A DNA stretch of 64,000 bases from Phycisphaerales bacterium UBA7800 (GTDB lineage: Bacteria > Planctomycetota > Phycisphaerae > Phycisphaerales > Phycisphaeraceae). Shown here in pieces: positions 9,864 to 17,830 of this stretch. Where the stretch lies: positions 33,313 to 97,312 of the forward strand of contig DLCK01000041.1 in assembly GCA_002480565.1 (NCBI GenBank), in the 5' to 3' direction. A program made the position numbers and the translations under genes. The notes below the pieces were generated by a model that saw nothing but the letters and a program-made list of their open reading frames with translations, ran no database searches and was not told where the DNA came from. The stretch's first letter is position 1. Each line of letters opens with the position of its first letter.

Positions 9864-10954
9864 GATGCAGGCACCTCACTTGCGGACTCATCAGCCTGAT
9901 CTTTTGTCGCGGCCAAGACCTGCTCAATCACCTGTGTTTCCAAAGCTGATGCTTCAGCTAAGTTGTCTATCGCTAATTGCAGATACTCAGGCAGCTTGGT
10001 TTGAATGTTTAAACCATTAAAAGCTTTGACACATTCATCAAGACGTTTATTCACGCGGTCAAATTGATACTTGTTATCCCGTGCTTTGCGATTGGCATCA
10101 CTTAGCGGTTTGCGATCTGTTTTGTATTGTTCGTTGAGTTTTTTAAAGACTTCGTTTGCCTCATTGATCGCATCATTGTTTCTCGGTTTGACTTTACGTA
10201 GTGCCTGCATTTGATCCAAGACCGCTTTGCGTTTGGCAGCCAACTCATCGTAGGCTTTTTTCACGCGTTCGTGCTCATCACGGCTGGCTTGCATGGCTGA
10301 TCCCAAAAGCTTTACCTGCGCTTTGGATTCCTGAATCTCACGTTCAAGTCGACGATGACGGCCCAGCAAACTCCCAATATCGCGCAGGGGTTTTTCGACT
10401 TTAAACAAGGCGGTTTCTGCCAACGCATGCATTTGCGCGATCGTCTCATCAGACGAAAGCAGTAACACGCCACGACGCACTTCATCCAAAGCCGAGATCA
10501 TCACGGGGACTTTTTCCTGGCCGGCTTTGGAAGCAATGTCGAAATTCTTCGTCGCCTTGGCCTGCACCAAAACCTGCATCAGTGATTCCTGATCGGCTTT
10601 AAGCGCTGCAGCATACTTTTCAAAGCGCATCAATGCGGTGGCTTTTTGGTTTTCCTCGAAAGGTTGGAAGTGGGCGTTGAGCGTGTCGAAGTTGGTGGCC
10701 ATGCGATCCTGCCCATTTTTGAGCAGCGTAACACGATCTTCTAATTCTTCTGCGACGCTGCGTTGCATTTGCTCAATGACTTTTTCCAACTCCTTGCCAC
10801 GGATGAGTGCTTCGCGTTTGGGCTTACCCCGTTCGAGCATGATGTTGCGCACCGGGCCGTACCAAATGAGCCAACCCAGAATCGCCACATGCAGAATCAT
10901 GGACAACACCCAGTACGGTGATCGCGAGAGCCAGGATGTACGTGCGTTGTTCAT
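9860..10954 (-). CDS. Membrane-anchored coiled-coil protein of the ExbBD cluster
   Basis: The 364-aa protein has one N-terminal transmembrane helix ('SPYWVLSMILHVAILGWLIWY'-like, about residues 12-33) and is almost entirely charged coiled coil afterwards, so most of it probably lies in the periplasm. A TonB-like position (single helix, long extended region) is tempting. However, no Pro-rich linker or TonB C-terminal domain is visible, so I do not call it TonB. It begins 90 bp after exbD and its stop overlaps the start of the next coiled-coil gene. It is a probable structural partner of the ExbB/ExbD channel. Confidence 0.75.
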   Translation of the reverse strand: MNNARTSWLSRSPYWVLSMILHVAILGWLIWYGPVRNIMLERGKPKREALIRGKELEKVIEQMQRSVAEELEDRVTLLKNGQDRMATNFDTLNAHFQPFEENQKATALMRFEKYAAALKADQESLMQVLVQAKATKNFDIASKAGQEKVPVMISALDEVRRGVLLLSSDETIAQMHALAETALFKVEKPLRDIGSLLGRHRRLEREIQESKAQVKLLGSAMQASRDEHERVKKAYDELAAKRKAVLDQMQALRKVKPRNNDAINEANEVFKKLNEQYKTDRKPLSDANRKARDNKYQFDRVNKRLDECVKAFNGLNIQTKLPEYLQLAIDNLAEASALETQVIEQVLAATKDQADESASEVPAS

Positions 10955-11044
10955 ATCTTAAATTACGTGTTGAACCGCGGTATTACTCAGAGAAATACAT
11001 TGATTCCTTACCGGATGCTTCAAAAATTCCGGGGCTTCCGGGGG

Positions 11045-11467
11045 TTATTTTTTGTTGACATTTTCGCGTTTGGAGTTGATGGACAGATTGGTAAGACGTT
11101 CAAATCGCGCCATGTCCAAAATCATCATCACACGTTCAAAAGCTACGCCACGATCTGCATCAAGTCTGATCTTTCGAGCTGGATCATCTGCTGCAATGCG
11201 ACGGAATTCGGCCTGCAACAATGCGACTGTAACTGGCGCCCCGTCGAGATAAAAATTGCCATCCACATCGACACTGACAACCGCCATGTCCGGCGGCTGC
11301 TGCACTTCGATGGATGCTGCAATCTCTGGCAACTCCAATGGCAATTCCTTGTCAATCTTGCGCAAGGTACTTGCGACAAGAAAGAAAATCAGCAGCAGAA
11401 ACACACAGTCGATCAGCGGCGCCATCTGCACTTCCAACGAATCATCATCACGCAGATCAACCTGCAT
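11045..11467 (-). CDS. exbD: ExbD/TolR-family channel subunit
   Basis: The 140-aa protein has the family layout: a short cytoplasmic tail, one transmembrane helix beginning 'MAPLIDCVFLLLIFFLV' with the proton-binding Asp at its start, and a small periplasmic domain containing 'VSVDVDGNFYLDG' and the usual 'KIRLDADRGVAFE' strand-helix. It would form the proton path with the ExbB protein encoded just upstream, using the proton motive force to move a periplasmic partner. The start overlaps the exbB 3' end by 11 bp. Confidence 0.92.
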   Translation of the reverse strand: MQVDLRDDDSLEVQMAPLIDCVFLLLIFFLVASTLRKIDKELPLELPEIAASIEVQQPPDMAVVSVDVDGNFYLDGAPVTVALLQAEFRRIAADDPARKIRLDADRGVAFERVMMILDMARFERLTNLSINSKRENVNKK

Positions 11468-12287
11468 CTGTCACCTGCCCTTCACTGTCGCTGGCCTTAT
11501 CTTCATCTTCCAAGGTCATAAACCATGTGGTGAGAACTTCGTTGACATCTTCTTCAAGCAGTAACGTCAACGCGACGGTTCGGCCTTTGATGTAGTGATA
11601 AAACGCAAGGGCTGGCACTGCGATGATCAAACCCGCAGCAGTGGTCACCAAGGCTTTGGAGATACTGCCTGCTAACACGGAAGCATCACCCATCGAGCCA
11701 ACGACGGAGACAACTTCAAAACTTTCGATCATGCCAATAACGGTCCCCAGCAAGCCAAGCAGCGGCGCGAGTGTCGCAACGATGGCGATGGGATATGCCC
11801 GTTGGAGGTGCTGTCGCATGTCACGTCCTGCGATGTCTCCTGCTAATGCTGAGAGTTCCAAAGCCGGACAGTGACGATGTCTTACGAAGGCTTTGAGAAT
11901 ACTACTCAGCGAGCTTGGATGTTTATCACAGAGCGCACTGAGTTGAGCGTATTGCTTGTTCTGCCAAAGCTTCATGGCTTGATCGCGTAAACCAATGGGC
12001 GTGACAACTGAACGACGGAGTCTTGCCAGGCGTTCAAGGAAGCAGCTTAGTGCAGCCAGGGAGCAGAGTCCCAAGAAGAACATGGTATTGCCACCGGAGC
12101 GTATGCGGTCTGCAAAACTCACCGAGCCGACGATTTCGGTCTCCGGCTCGTCGGAGAGCTGGGTTGCATCAGCAGGCGTTGTCATCGCGTCAGATGATTC
12201 CGGGGTTGATTCGGTTTGCGCCAAAGTCACGCCTGCGGTGAACAATAGACACAGCAGCGTTGCCAGAGAAAGCATTCGGATGGACAT
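11457..12287 (-). CDS. exbB: MotA/TolQ/ExbB-family proton channel protein
   Basis: The 276-aa protein starts with a cleavable signal peptide (ending 'VTLAQ') and an acidic Ser/Thr-rich stretch, as in the longer ExbB forms of Bacteroidetes and Planctomycetes. Three transmembrane helices follow: 'GNTMFFLGLCSLAALSCF', 'VATLAPLLGLLGTVIGMIESF' (the conserved channel signature) and 'SISKALVTTAAGLIIAVPAL'. With ExbD it forms an inner-membrane proton-driven motor. It is the first gene of the four-gene cluster running leftward; AGGA lies 9 nt before the ATG. Confidence 0.92.
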   Translation of the reverse strand: MSIRMLSLATLLCLLFTAGVTLAQTESTPESSDAMTTPADATQLSDEPETEIVGSVSFADRIRSGGNTMFFLGLCSLAALSCFLERLARLRRSVVTPIGLRDQAMKLWQNKQYAQLSALCDKHPSSLSSILKAFVRHRHCPALELSALAGDIAGRDMRQHLQRAYPIAIVATLAPLLGLLGTVIGMIESFEVVSVVGSMGDASVLAGSISKALVTTAAGLIIAVPALAFYHYIKGRTVALTLLLEEDVNEVLTTWFMTLEDEDKASDSEGQVTDAG

Positions 12288-12622
12288 GGTGGATTTTCCT
12301 GAGAGACAAATTGCGTCCCGTCATGATAGGCATACAAGCGTTAGAGATAAACAGTAAATGTACAAATTGCAAAAAATAGCCTGTATTTGCATATTGAATA
12401 TAGGTCAGACGGACAACATACAGTGCAGCAAAAACACACACAGCACGAAGTGTCGGCGTGGGACTCAATTAAGGCTTGTCTGTTTTGAATTCAACGCATG
12501 ATTGTAAAAGTTGATTGCATGAAAAATACAAAAATAAGCCAACACTTTGAAGCGCATAAAAAAAACGCGAACGTGATGGTCGTCACGTTCGCGTTTCAAT
12601 TCACTTGATTATCATCGCAGAA
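12288..12622. other. Gene-free interval upstream of exbB
   Basis: No convincing gene. The left part should hold the promoter of the ExbB operon. The right end holds the terminator of the small gene at 12623-12820. Confidence 0.6.
12558..12596 (-). terminator. Strong rho-independent terminator
   Basis: A perfect 14-bp stem (12563-12576 paired with 12583-12596) with a 6-nt loop is followed on the minus strand by eight T residues. It lies 27 bp past the stop of the 65-aa gene and separates it from the ExbB operon. Confidence 0.9.
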
Positions 12623-12820
12623 TCAGAGACCCATTTCTTCTTTGTACTCGTCAAACTCACCATTGGCCTCGGCTTCGTCGAGGTACTTTTGAAAGTCCCC
12701 CATCTTGTAACTGACAAAAGCAAAGACGTGGCGAAGAGTCAGACTTTCAATGTCCGTCGGATCGTCAAGCGTATCCTGGCGTAGACGGTTGAGTTCAGCA
12801 AGAAACGGTTCGATTTTCAT
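12623..12820 (-). CDS. Small acidic protein of unknown function (65 aa)
   Basis: The reading frame is open further upstream, but I place the start at the ATG of 'MKIEPFLAELN' because the upstream codons run into the CCCTAA-type repeat arm. The protein is acidic and predicted helical ('DPTDIESLTLRHVFAFVSYK', 'FDEYKEEMG'). A strong terminator directly downstream supports it as a real transcription unit. It lies after sucC on the same strand. I do not recognise a family and assign no function. Confidence 0.6.
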   Translation of the reverse strand: MKIEPFLAELNRLRQDTLDDPTDIESLTLRHVFAFVSYKMGDFQKYLDEAEANGEFDEYKEEMGL

Positions 12821-12835
12821 AGCGATACCTGAATA

Positions 12836-12940
12836 GGGATTAGTGATTAGGGATTGGGGATTAGGGGAAACCAAAACTCAGGAGATCAGGCTGGTACACA
12901 TGACGCAACCCTAATCCCTAATCACAAATCCCTAATCCCT
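12836..12940. repeat. G-rich GGGATTA-type inverted repeat between sucC and the small gene
   Basis: The left arm 12836-12867 is built of GGGATTAG/TGATTAG units. The right arm 12909-12940 is built of the complementary CCCTAATCC units, and the arms can pair with few mismatches across about 40 bp. Each arm also has four G-runs, so quadruplex formation is possible. It is probably a dispersed intergenic repeat, possibly affecting mRNA ends of sucC. Confidence 0.75.
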
Positions 12941-12947
12941 TGCTTTC

Positions 12948-14147
12948 TCACGCTGCTACGGCAGCAGCGATCTTCTGAGCTGCATCAGTCAGATCCGTAC
13001 CAACACTCATGGTGGGCACATCGGCCTTGGCGGCATTGATGATTTCACGGGCGGGCTCGACGTTGGTGCCTTCGAGACGTACGACCAAGGGAACCTTAAA
13101 GCCGACTTCTTTGGCGGCACTGACGATGGCGCGGGCGACTTTGTCACACTGCATGATGCCACCGAAAATATTCACCAGAACACCCTTGACATTTTCATCA
13201 TCAAGAATGATGCGGAAGGCTTCGGTGATGGCTTCTTCGGTCGCACTGCCACCGACGTCCAGGAAGTTTGCCGGCGACTGACCGTGGAGTTTGACGATGT
13301 CCATGGTTGCCATAGCCAAGCCTGCACCGTTGACCAGACAGCCGATCGTGCCATCGAGTTTGATGTAGGACAAGCCGTATTCCTGAGCACGCAGTTCGGA
13401 TGCATCTTCTTCGGTTGCATCGTGCATGGCAGCAACGTCTTTATGACGGAACATCGCGTTATCATCGAAGGTGATCTTCGCATCAATGGCAAGCACCTGG
13501 CCATCGGGATGTGCTTCGGATGCAGGAGTCACGATCAACGGATTGATTTCTGCAAGCGAAGCGTCCATGTCAATGAACAGCTTGGCAATCTTGATCATGA
13601 TCGATGCTGCCTGGCGAACCTGCTTACCCACAAAGCCGAGCTTGTAGGCGACCTTGGTGGCCTGGTAGGGTTGGAGCCCCATGGCCGGGTCAATGGGTTC
13701 ACGGAGAATGGCATCGGGCGTGTTTTTGGCAACGTCTTCAATGTCCACGCCCCCTTCGCTGGAAGCAATGAGCACCGGCGCGTTGGAAGCACGATCCACT
13801 GCCATGCCAAGGTAATATTCTTTTTCAATGTCCACACCCGCAGCGACGAGAAGCTTGTTAACGGGCACGCCTTCGGGTCCGGTTTGATGGGTGACAAGCG
13901 GCTTGGAGAGAATGGTCTTGGCCACTTCCAAGGCATCGTCTGCGGTCTTGACGAGTTTGACGCCGCCACCTTTACCACGACCACCAGCATGAACCTGCGC
14001 TTTGACCACTGCCAGAGTTGCCCCTTCAGCAGCAAGTTTCTCAAATGCAGCTTTGGCTTCTTCAGCAGTATCCACAGTAATTGCGGGGGGAACGGGAATG
14101 CCAAATTTCACGAGCAGGTCACGGGCCTGATATTCATGGATCTTCAC
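12948..14147 (-). CDS. sucC: Succinate-CoA ligase (ADP/GDP-forming) beta subunit
   Basis: The 399-aa length is normal for SucC. The N-terminal ATP-grasp begins 'MKIHEYQARDLLVKFGIP'; 'QVHAGGRGKGGG' is the nucleotide loop; 'AEINPLIVTP' carries metal ligands; 'NGAGLAMATMDIVKLHG' and 'VNIFGGIMQCDKVA' belong to the CoA-ligase domain that meets the alpha subunit. The protein splits succinyl-CoA to succinate with formation of a nucleoside triphosphate in the TCA cycle. The alpha subunit gene (sucD), normally adjacent, is not here: the next gene downstream is the 65-aa protein and the one upstream is a SAM hydrolase. Confidence 0.95.
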   Translation of the reverse strand: MKIHEYQARDLLVKFGIPVPPAITVDTAEEAKAAFEKLAAEGATLAVVKAQVHAGGRGKGGGVKLVKTADDALEVAKTILSKPLVTHQTGPEGVPVNKLLVAAGVDIEKEYYLGMAVDRASNAPVLIASSEGGVDIEDVAKNTPDAILREPIDPAMGLQPYQATKVAYKLGFVGKQVRQAASIMIKIAKLFIDMDASLAEINPLIVTPASEAHPDGQVLAIDAKITFDDNAMFRHKDVAAMHDATEEDASELRAQEYGLSYIKLDGTIGCLVNGAGLAMATMDIVKLHGQSPANFLDVGGSATEEAITEAFRIILDDENVKGVLVNIFGGIMQCDKVARAIVSAAKEVGFKVPLVVRLEGTNVEPAREIINAAKADVPTMSVGTDLTDAAQKIAAAVAA

Positions 14148-14285
14148 GGTCGCTGGTCCTTCCTGGGGGCTGTCAGCATAAATAGTTCAATGAGGTATGT
14201 GCAGATTATCCTAGATTCCGCGCAAACGCCAAATCAAGGTGGACATATTGACCTTTCCGATTCAGGGCAAAACTATCTTTAAAAT

Positions 14286-15065
14286 CTATTGCGCCAAAGG
14301 AGTCAGACGGACGACATCGCCGGGAGCACGGTTTAGAACGGTCGCTGCATGACCTTTGCGGATGGCAATTTCGAGCATACCCATCGAACCGATGTAGGAG
14401 ACGGGCGTCCCCTCTTTCACATCCGCATAGGTCTGATTAATTGGAATTGGCTGAGTCAAACCATCACAAAAAACGACATACGGCTTATCAATTTTTGCTG
14501 TGGGAATGTTGGTAATCAAATTACCAAAGTGATCAACCAGCAAAATTTCACCGGTAATATGATCCGGCTCAACCGCAGGATCGGGCAGTTTAAACAACTC
14601 CAATGCATCGGCTGGACTGCCAAGCTTATCAATCAAAACACCTGATGCCAGATAGCCTGCTGCGGATGAAAAAATATCACGACCGTGAAACGTGTGGCTG
14701 ACATTGGATCGGTGATACTCGGTGTTATCCAATGCGACCGCTTTAACGAAGCTCTGCTTTTCAAGCACCTGACTGACCAGACCGTTGTCAGGCAGGATAT
14801 AAAACGCGCGATCCGTTCGCACGCAAATCGCCCGACGATCCGTCCCGACTCCGGGGTCCACAACTGCCACATGAATCGTCCCGTCGGGAAACGCATCAAT
14901 AGCGGTCTGCAGAATCAACGAGCCAGCCATCACCGATTGCGCGGGCACCTTATGGGTGATGTCAACAAGTGTCGCAGTTGGACACAGTGAAAGAATCACA
15001 CCTTTCATTTGCGCAACATAACTATCCGATAAACCAAAGTCCGTTGTGAGGGTAATGATGGGCAT
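14286..15065 (-). CDS. SAM hydroxide adenosyltransferase (DUF62 family)
   Basis: The 259-aa protein has the DUF62 marks: N-terminal 'LTTDFGLSDSYVAQMKG', 'VDITHKVPAQ', 'VAVVDPGVGTDRRA' and 'LPDNGL', followed by a C-terminal beta-barrel domain ('DHFGNLITNIP'). Characterised members hydrolyse S-adenosyl-L-methionine to adenosine and methionine, and relatives (fluorinase, SalL) use halides. Nothing suggests halogenation here, so hydrolysis is the likelier reaction. It stands upstream of sucC with a 138-bp gap. Confidence 0.9.
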   Translation of the reverse strand: MPIITLTTDFGLSDSYVAQMKGVILSLCPTATLVDITHKVPAQSVMAGSLILQTAIDAFPDGTIHVAVVDPGVGTDRRAICVRTDRAFYILPDNGLVSQVLEKQSFVKAVALDNTEYHRSNVSHTFHGRDIFSSAAGYLASGVLIDKLGSPADALELFKLPDPAVEPDHITGEILLVDHFGNLITNIPTAKIDKPYVVFCDGLTQPIPINQTYADVKEGTPVSYIGSMGMLEIAIRKGHAATVLNRAPGDVVRLTPLAQ

Positions 15066-15692
15066 GGTTGTATTGTAATGGACTTCTCAAGGATTTTGCA
15101 TATTCGTGCGATCAAGTTTTAACACGAAGGTCACAAAGACACGAAGTAGAGACAGGAATATTTTTTGTATTACAGAGACGCAGTCAGTATTTTTGGGCTT
15201 AATCACCAATCAAATCACAAGGCTTTGGCTCAAAACAAAAATGACTTTGCCTTGACCTACGTGTCTTGTATGTCGGTTGATCACTGAGGCACGATTTACC
15301 ATCCTGCACAAGGTACTGATCCCCTGCGCGTTGCATGCCAATAATGGGTGTGCAACGTGGCTGTTCAGATGATTACCGATTCAATTGCTGCTCAATCCGG
15401 TCGTAACGTAAACACAACCATCAAGCCGAGTATCAGCCAAAAACCTTCACCAAATCTGCGTAAGAACCCATTTTGCGTGCGCACTTCCACGGACTGAGCA
15501 ACCCGGCACTTTCCATCTCCAAAATGCAAACATGTGCGGCTTTGGATCACCAGGCTATTTCACTAAACTCTATCAAAATGAACACCAACTCACACCACAT
15601 CAATGGCGCCAACAGCAGTGGGCATAGGACGGATAACTTGCAAGAAAACATGATTGCAATCGTCTCACATGTCAGAAGACTTGGAATTTGGC
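15066..15692. other. Gene-free interval with a short dispersed repeat
   Basis: Short frames in both directions have no recognisable product. At about 15120-15147 is a run of ACACGAAG-type units, a dispersed intergenic repeat style I know from many environmental genomes. No terminator or promoter stands out. Confidence 0.5.
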
Positions 15693-17765
15693 CTACACAC
15701 CATTGTCGGAAATCGCCCAATGTGAATAGGGATTCCAACCTGCAGTCAATTGCTCCCAGGGCAATGTCATGGGCAACATGACAGGACCATCGCTGCCTAA
15801 AAATGATAGGCTATCTGCGGGTAATCCAGTCACATCCCAGGCAGGCTCAGGTGCTCGTCGTCCATTGACTACGCGAACAGCCGAACCGTCAGCCCATGTG
15901 CTGTGAATCAATTCCAATTCAACAGGCTTTTGGCCCAACATGGGATTTCGGTGATAGCGCAAGCGCCGGTGATTAAAATAAAAGTAATCCATGAAACGGG
16001 TGTTCGATACCAAATCCGCAAGCCAATGATCCAATGACTCCCATGACGATGCTGCGGTCACCTCAATGACCATGCCGTTGAGCATGTGCGCGTATTGGCT
16101 GGTACTAAAATCACGGGGATCACCTGCATAGTTGACGACTTCAAACCAAGTATATCGGTCCGCCTGATGCAATTGCACATAACAATCCATGGGGGTGTCA
16201 TCAGCCTGGCAAACCAACGGGCGAAATGCAACCATGGCTTGGCCCAGCGTAAAGCCGAACCACTGCTTAGCCTGATGTTTGACCTTGTGATTCAAGCAAT
16301 GAGCGTCTTGAGTGCGATGCGATTGGCAAGCCCATTGTGTTAGTGGATGCAATCCGGTTGGAATGATCATCGCCAGACGAAGTCGGTGGTGCGACTGGTC
16401 AACCAACTGTTGGCGGTGCGGGACATAGCTTAGCAACGCACTGGATTGATGCTGCACGGTTATTGCAGTGGCATGGTTGAAATATTCACCTGGTCCATGC
16501 AGGTGACGATGCCAATATGAATCGGTCTGCCAATCGGGCTGTTCGTCATCCACAAGATACTTTGTAAAACAAACCGGCCCTGTGGTCTGCGAGTTCTCTG
16601 CCGCGGCAGCGGTGATGTACATGGCTGCGGTTTGCTGACCATTACAAAAACAGGAACTGGCAGTTCCAAGGCTAGCATGTGGCTGCATATGCATCGTGCT
16701 CGTGATCACGCGGCAGGGACTATCCATGCAGTCACCTTGTTCTGCGGTTGCAATCGCAGAATAGTCTGCAGGTTTGGATTCAAATAATGCCTTGATTTGA
16801 GGTGTGATCATACACTGATCAATGGATACACAATAGCACATACGTGCGGTATGTTCATAAAGATCACCGCAGTGAAGCACGTGCAGACCTGGATCAGGTG
16901 CCATCGCTTTAAATGGTGAAATACCACTGACATCATCACCCCAAAGTGTCCAGACGACGGCCTGCAATGTACTGAGGTGCGCATTAAAGTCCGCAGCATA
17001 GGCTCGGCTAAATGGCCCAGCCAAGGTTCTCGCCTGAGGATGCCAATGCACAGCAAGGTCAAGCCAGATGCGATTCGCCAAGTCTTGGGCAAGCTGCTTC
17101 GTGTGGGGATGGTTTGCATAGGTCGCAATGACCTGCAGACAATGAATCGTATCTGGTGTGTAATTGGGGCTGGTATATTCACCAATCAAACCATGACGGG
17201 ATAATTGATTGGCAAACTGCTCAAGTCGCCATTGTCCCATGTCACACCAATCCTCGCGACCCAAACGCTGCCCACCGAGAATCAAAGATTTACAAGCCAT
17301 GGCAGGCATATTGTCATTCATGCCATGAAACTGGTAGTCTGCCGCCCAATTACTCGGTAAATCACCATGGCCTTCTCTGAGCAGCTGTTCACAAAAATCA
17401 ATGGTCGAGTCCTGTAAACGGTCTTCAAACCGGGTTAATACTTCCGCTGCAAGACTGGTGAGGAAAATACCAAACCGATGCGTTTGCCCCGATCCCGATT
17501 CAAAAACAGGAACCGGCGCCCGACGAATAAGCTTGTTAGCCAGTTCAACATCTCGATCATCACCTGCCAGAAAAGCATAGGCAATCTGCAAATCGATACG
17601 CCCCTGCTCATGAGTCAGTGGTATTTTCCAGGAGGCATCAGAATCATTAAGTACCGGCCTGAAAAACTCACGCGCAGCAGCATAAAATGCCTGCTGACGC
17701 TGGGCTATCGCCGGGTCCGCAGAGATGCTATGAATTTCGGGCTCTCCAAGTTGAACGACATGCAT
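15693..17765 (-). CDS. Large alpha-helical protein of carbohydrate operon 2 (function unknown)
   Basis: This 690-aa protein has no signal peptide. Its N-terminal 400 residues read as paired helices of an (alpha/alpha) toroid ('GEYTSPNYTPDTIHCLQVIA', 'DLAVHWHPQARTLAGPFSRAY'), and the C-terminal part is beta-rich. This is the general layout of heparinase II/III-like lyases and several unsaturated-uronyl or hydrolase families, but I see no motif firm enough to name one. The ATG at 17765 has GGAG 5 nt upstream and replaces a longer reading from 17786. It is the last gene of the operon headed by a GntR/LacI-type regulator, which supports a role in glycan breakdown. Confidence 0.7.
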   Translation of the reverse strand: MHVVQLGEPEIHSISADPAIAQRQQAFYAAAREFFRPVLNDSDASWKIPLTHEQGRIDLQIAYAFLAGDDRDVELANKLIRRAPVPVFESGSGQTHRFGIFLTSLAAEVLTRFEDRLQDSTIDFCEQLLREGHGDLPSNWAADYQFHGMNDNMPAMACKSLILGGQRLGREDWCDMGQWRLEQFANQLSRHGLIGEYTSPNYTPDTIHCLQVIATYANHPHTKQLAQDLANRIWLDLAVHWHPQARTLAGPFSRAYAADFNAHLSTLQAVVWTLWGDDVSGISPFKAMAPDPGLHVLHCGDLYEHTARMCYCVSIDQCMITPQIKALFESKPADYSAIATAEQGDCMDSPCRVITSTMHMQPHASLGTASSCFCNGQQTAAMYITAAAAENSQTTGPVCFTKYLVDDEQPDWQTDSYWHRHLHGPGEYFNHATAITVQHQSSALLSYVPHRQQLVDQSHHRLRLAMIIPTGLHPLTQWACQSHRTQDAHCLNHKVKHQAKQWFGFTLGQAMVAFRPLVCQADDTPMDCYVQLHQADRYTWFEVVNYAGDPRDFSTSQYAHMLNGMVIEVTAASSWESLDHWLADLVSNTRFMDYFYFNHRRLRYHRNPMLGQKPVELELIHSTWADGSAVRVVNGRRAPEPAWDVTGLPADSLSFLGSDGPVMLPMTLPWEQLTAGWNPYSHWAISDNGV

Positions 17766-17830
17766 GCGAACTCCAATAAAAACCAACGTAATGTAACGAG
17801 GTTAGTAATGCCTAAATTAAAGAAACACAA

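Noticed and set aside
9860..10954. TonB gene
   Set aside because: A single N-terminal helix is present, but there is no Pro-rich linker and no C-terminal TonB domain.
13284..14282. 332-codon plus-strand frame opposite sucC
   Set aside because: Antisense shadow of a clearly conserved gene; the translation matches no family and is rich in His, Cys and Gly as expected from reversed codons.
15473..15781. Short frames in the 15.1-15.7 kb interval
   Set aside because: No ribosome site, no recognisable product, and partial overlap with the 690-aa gene.
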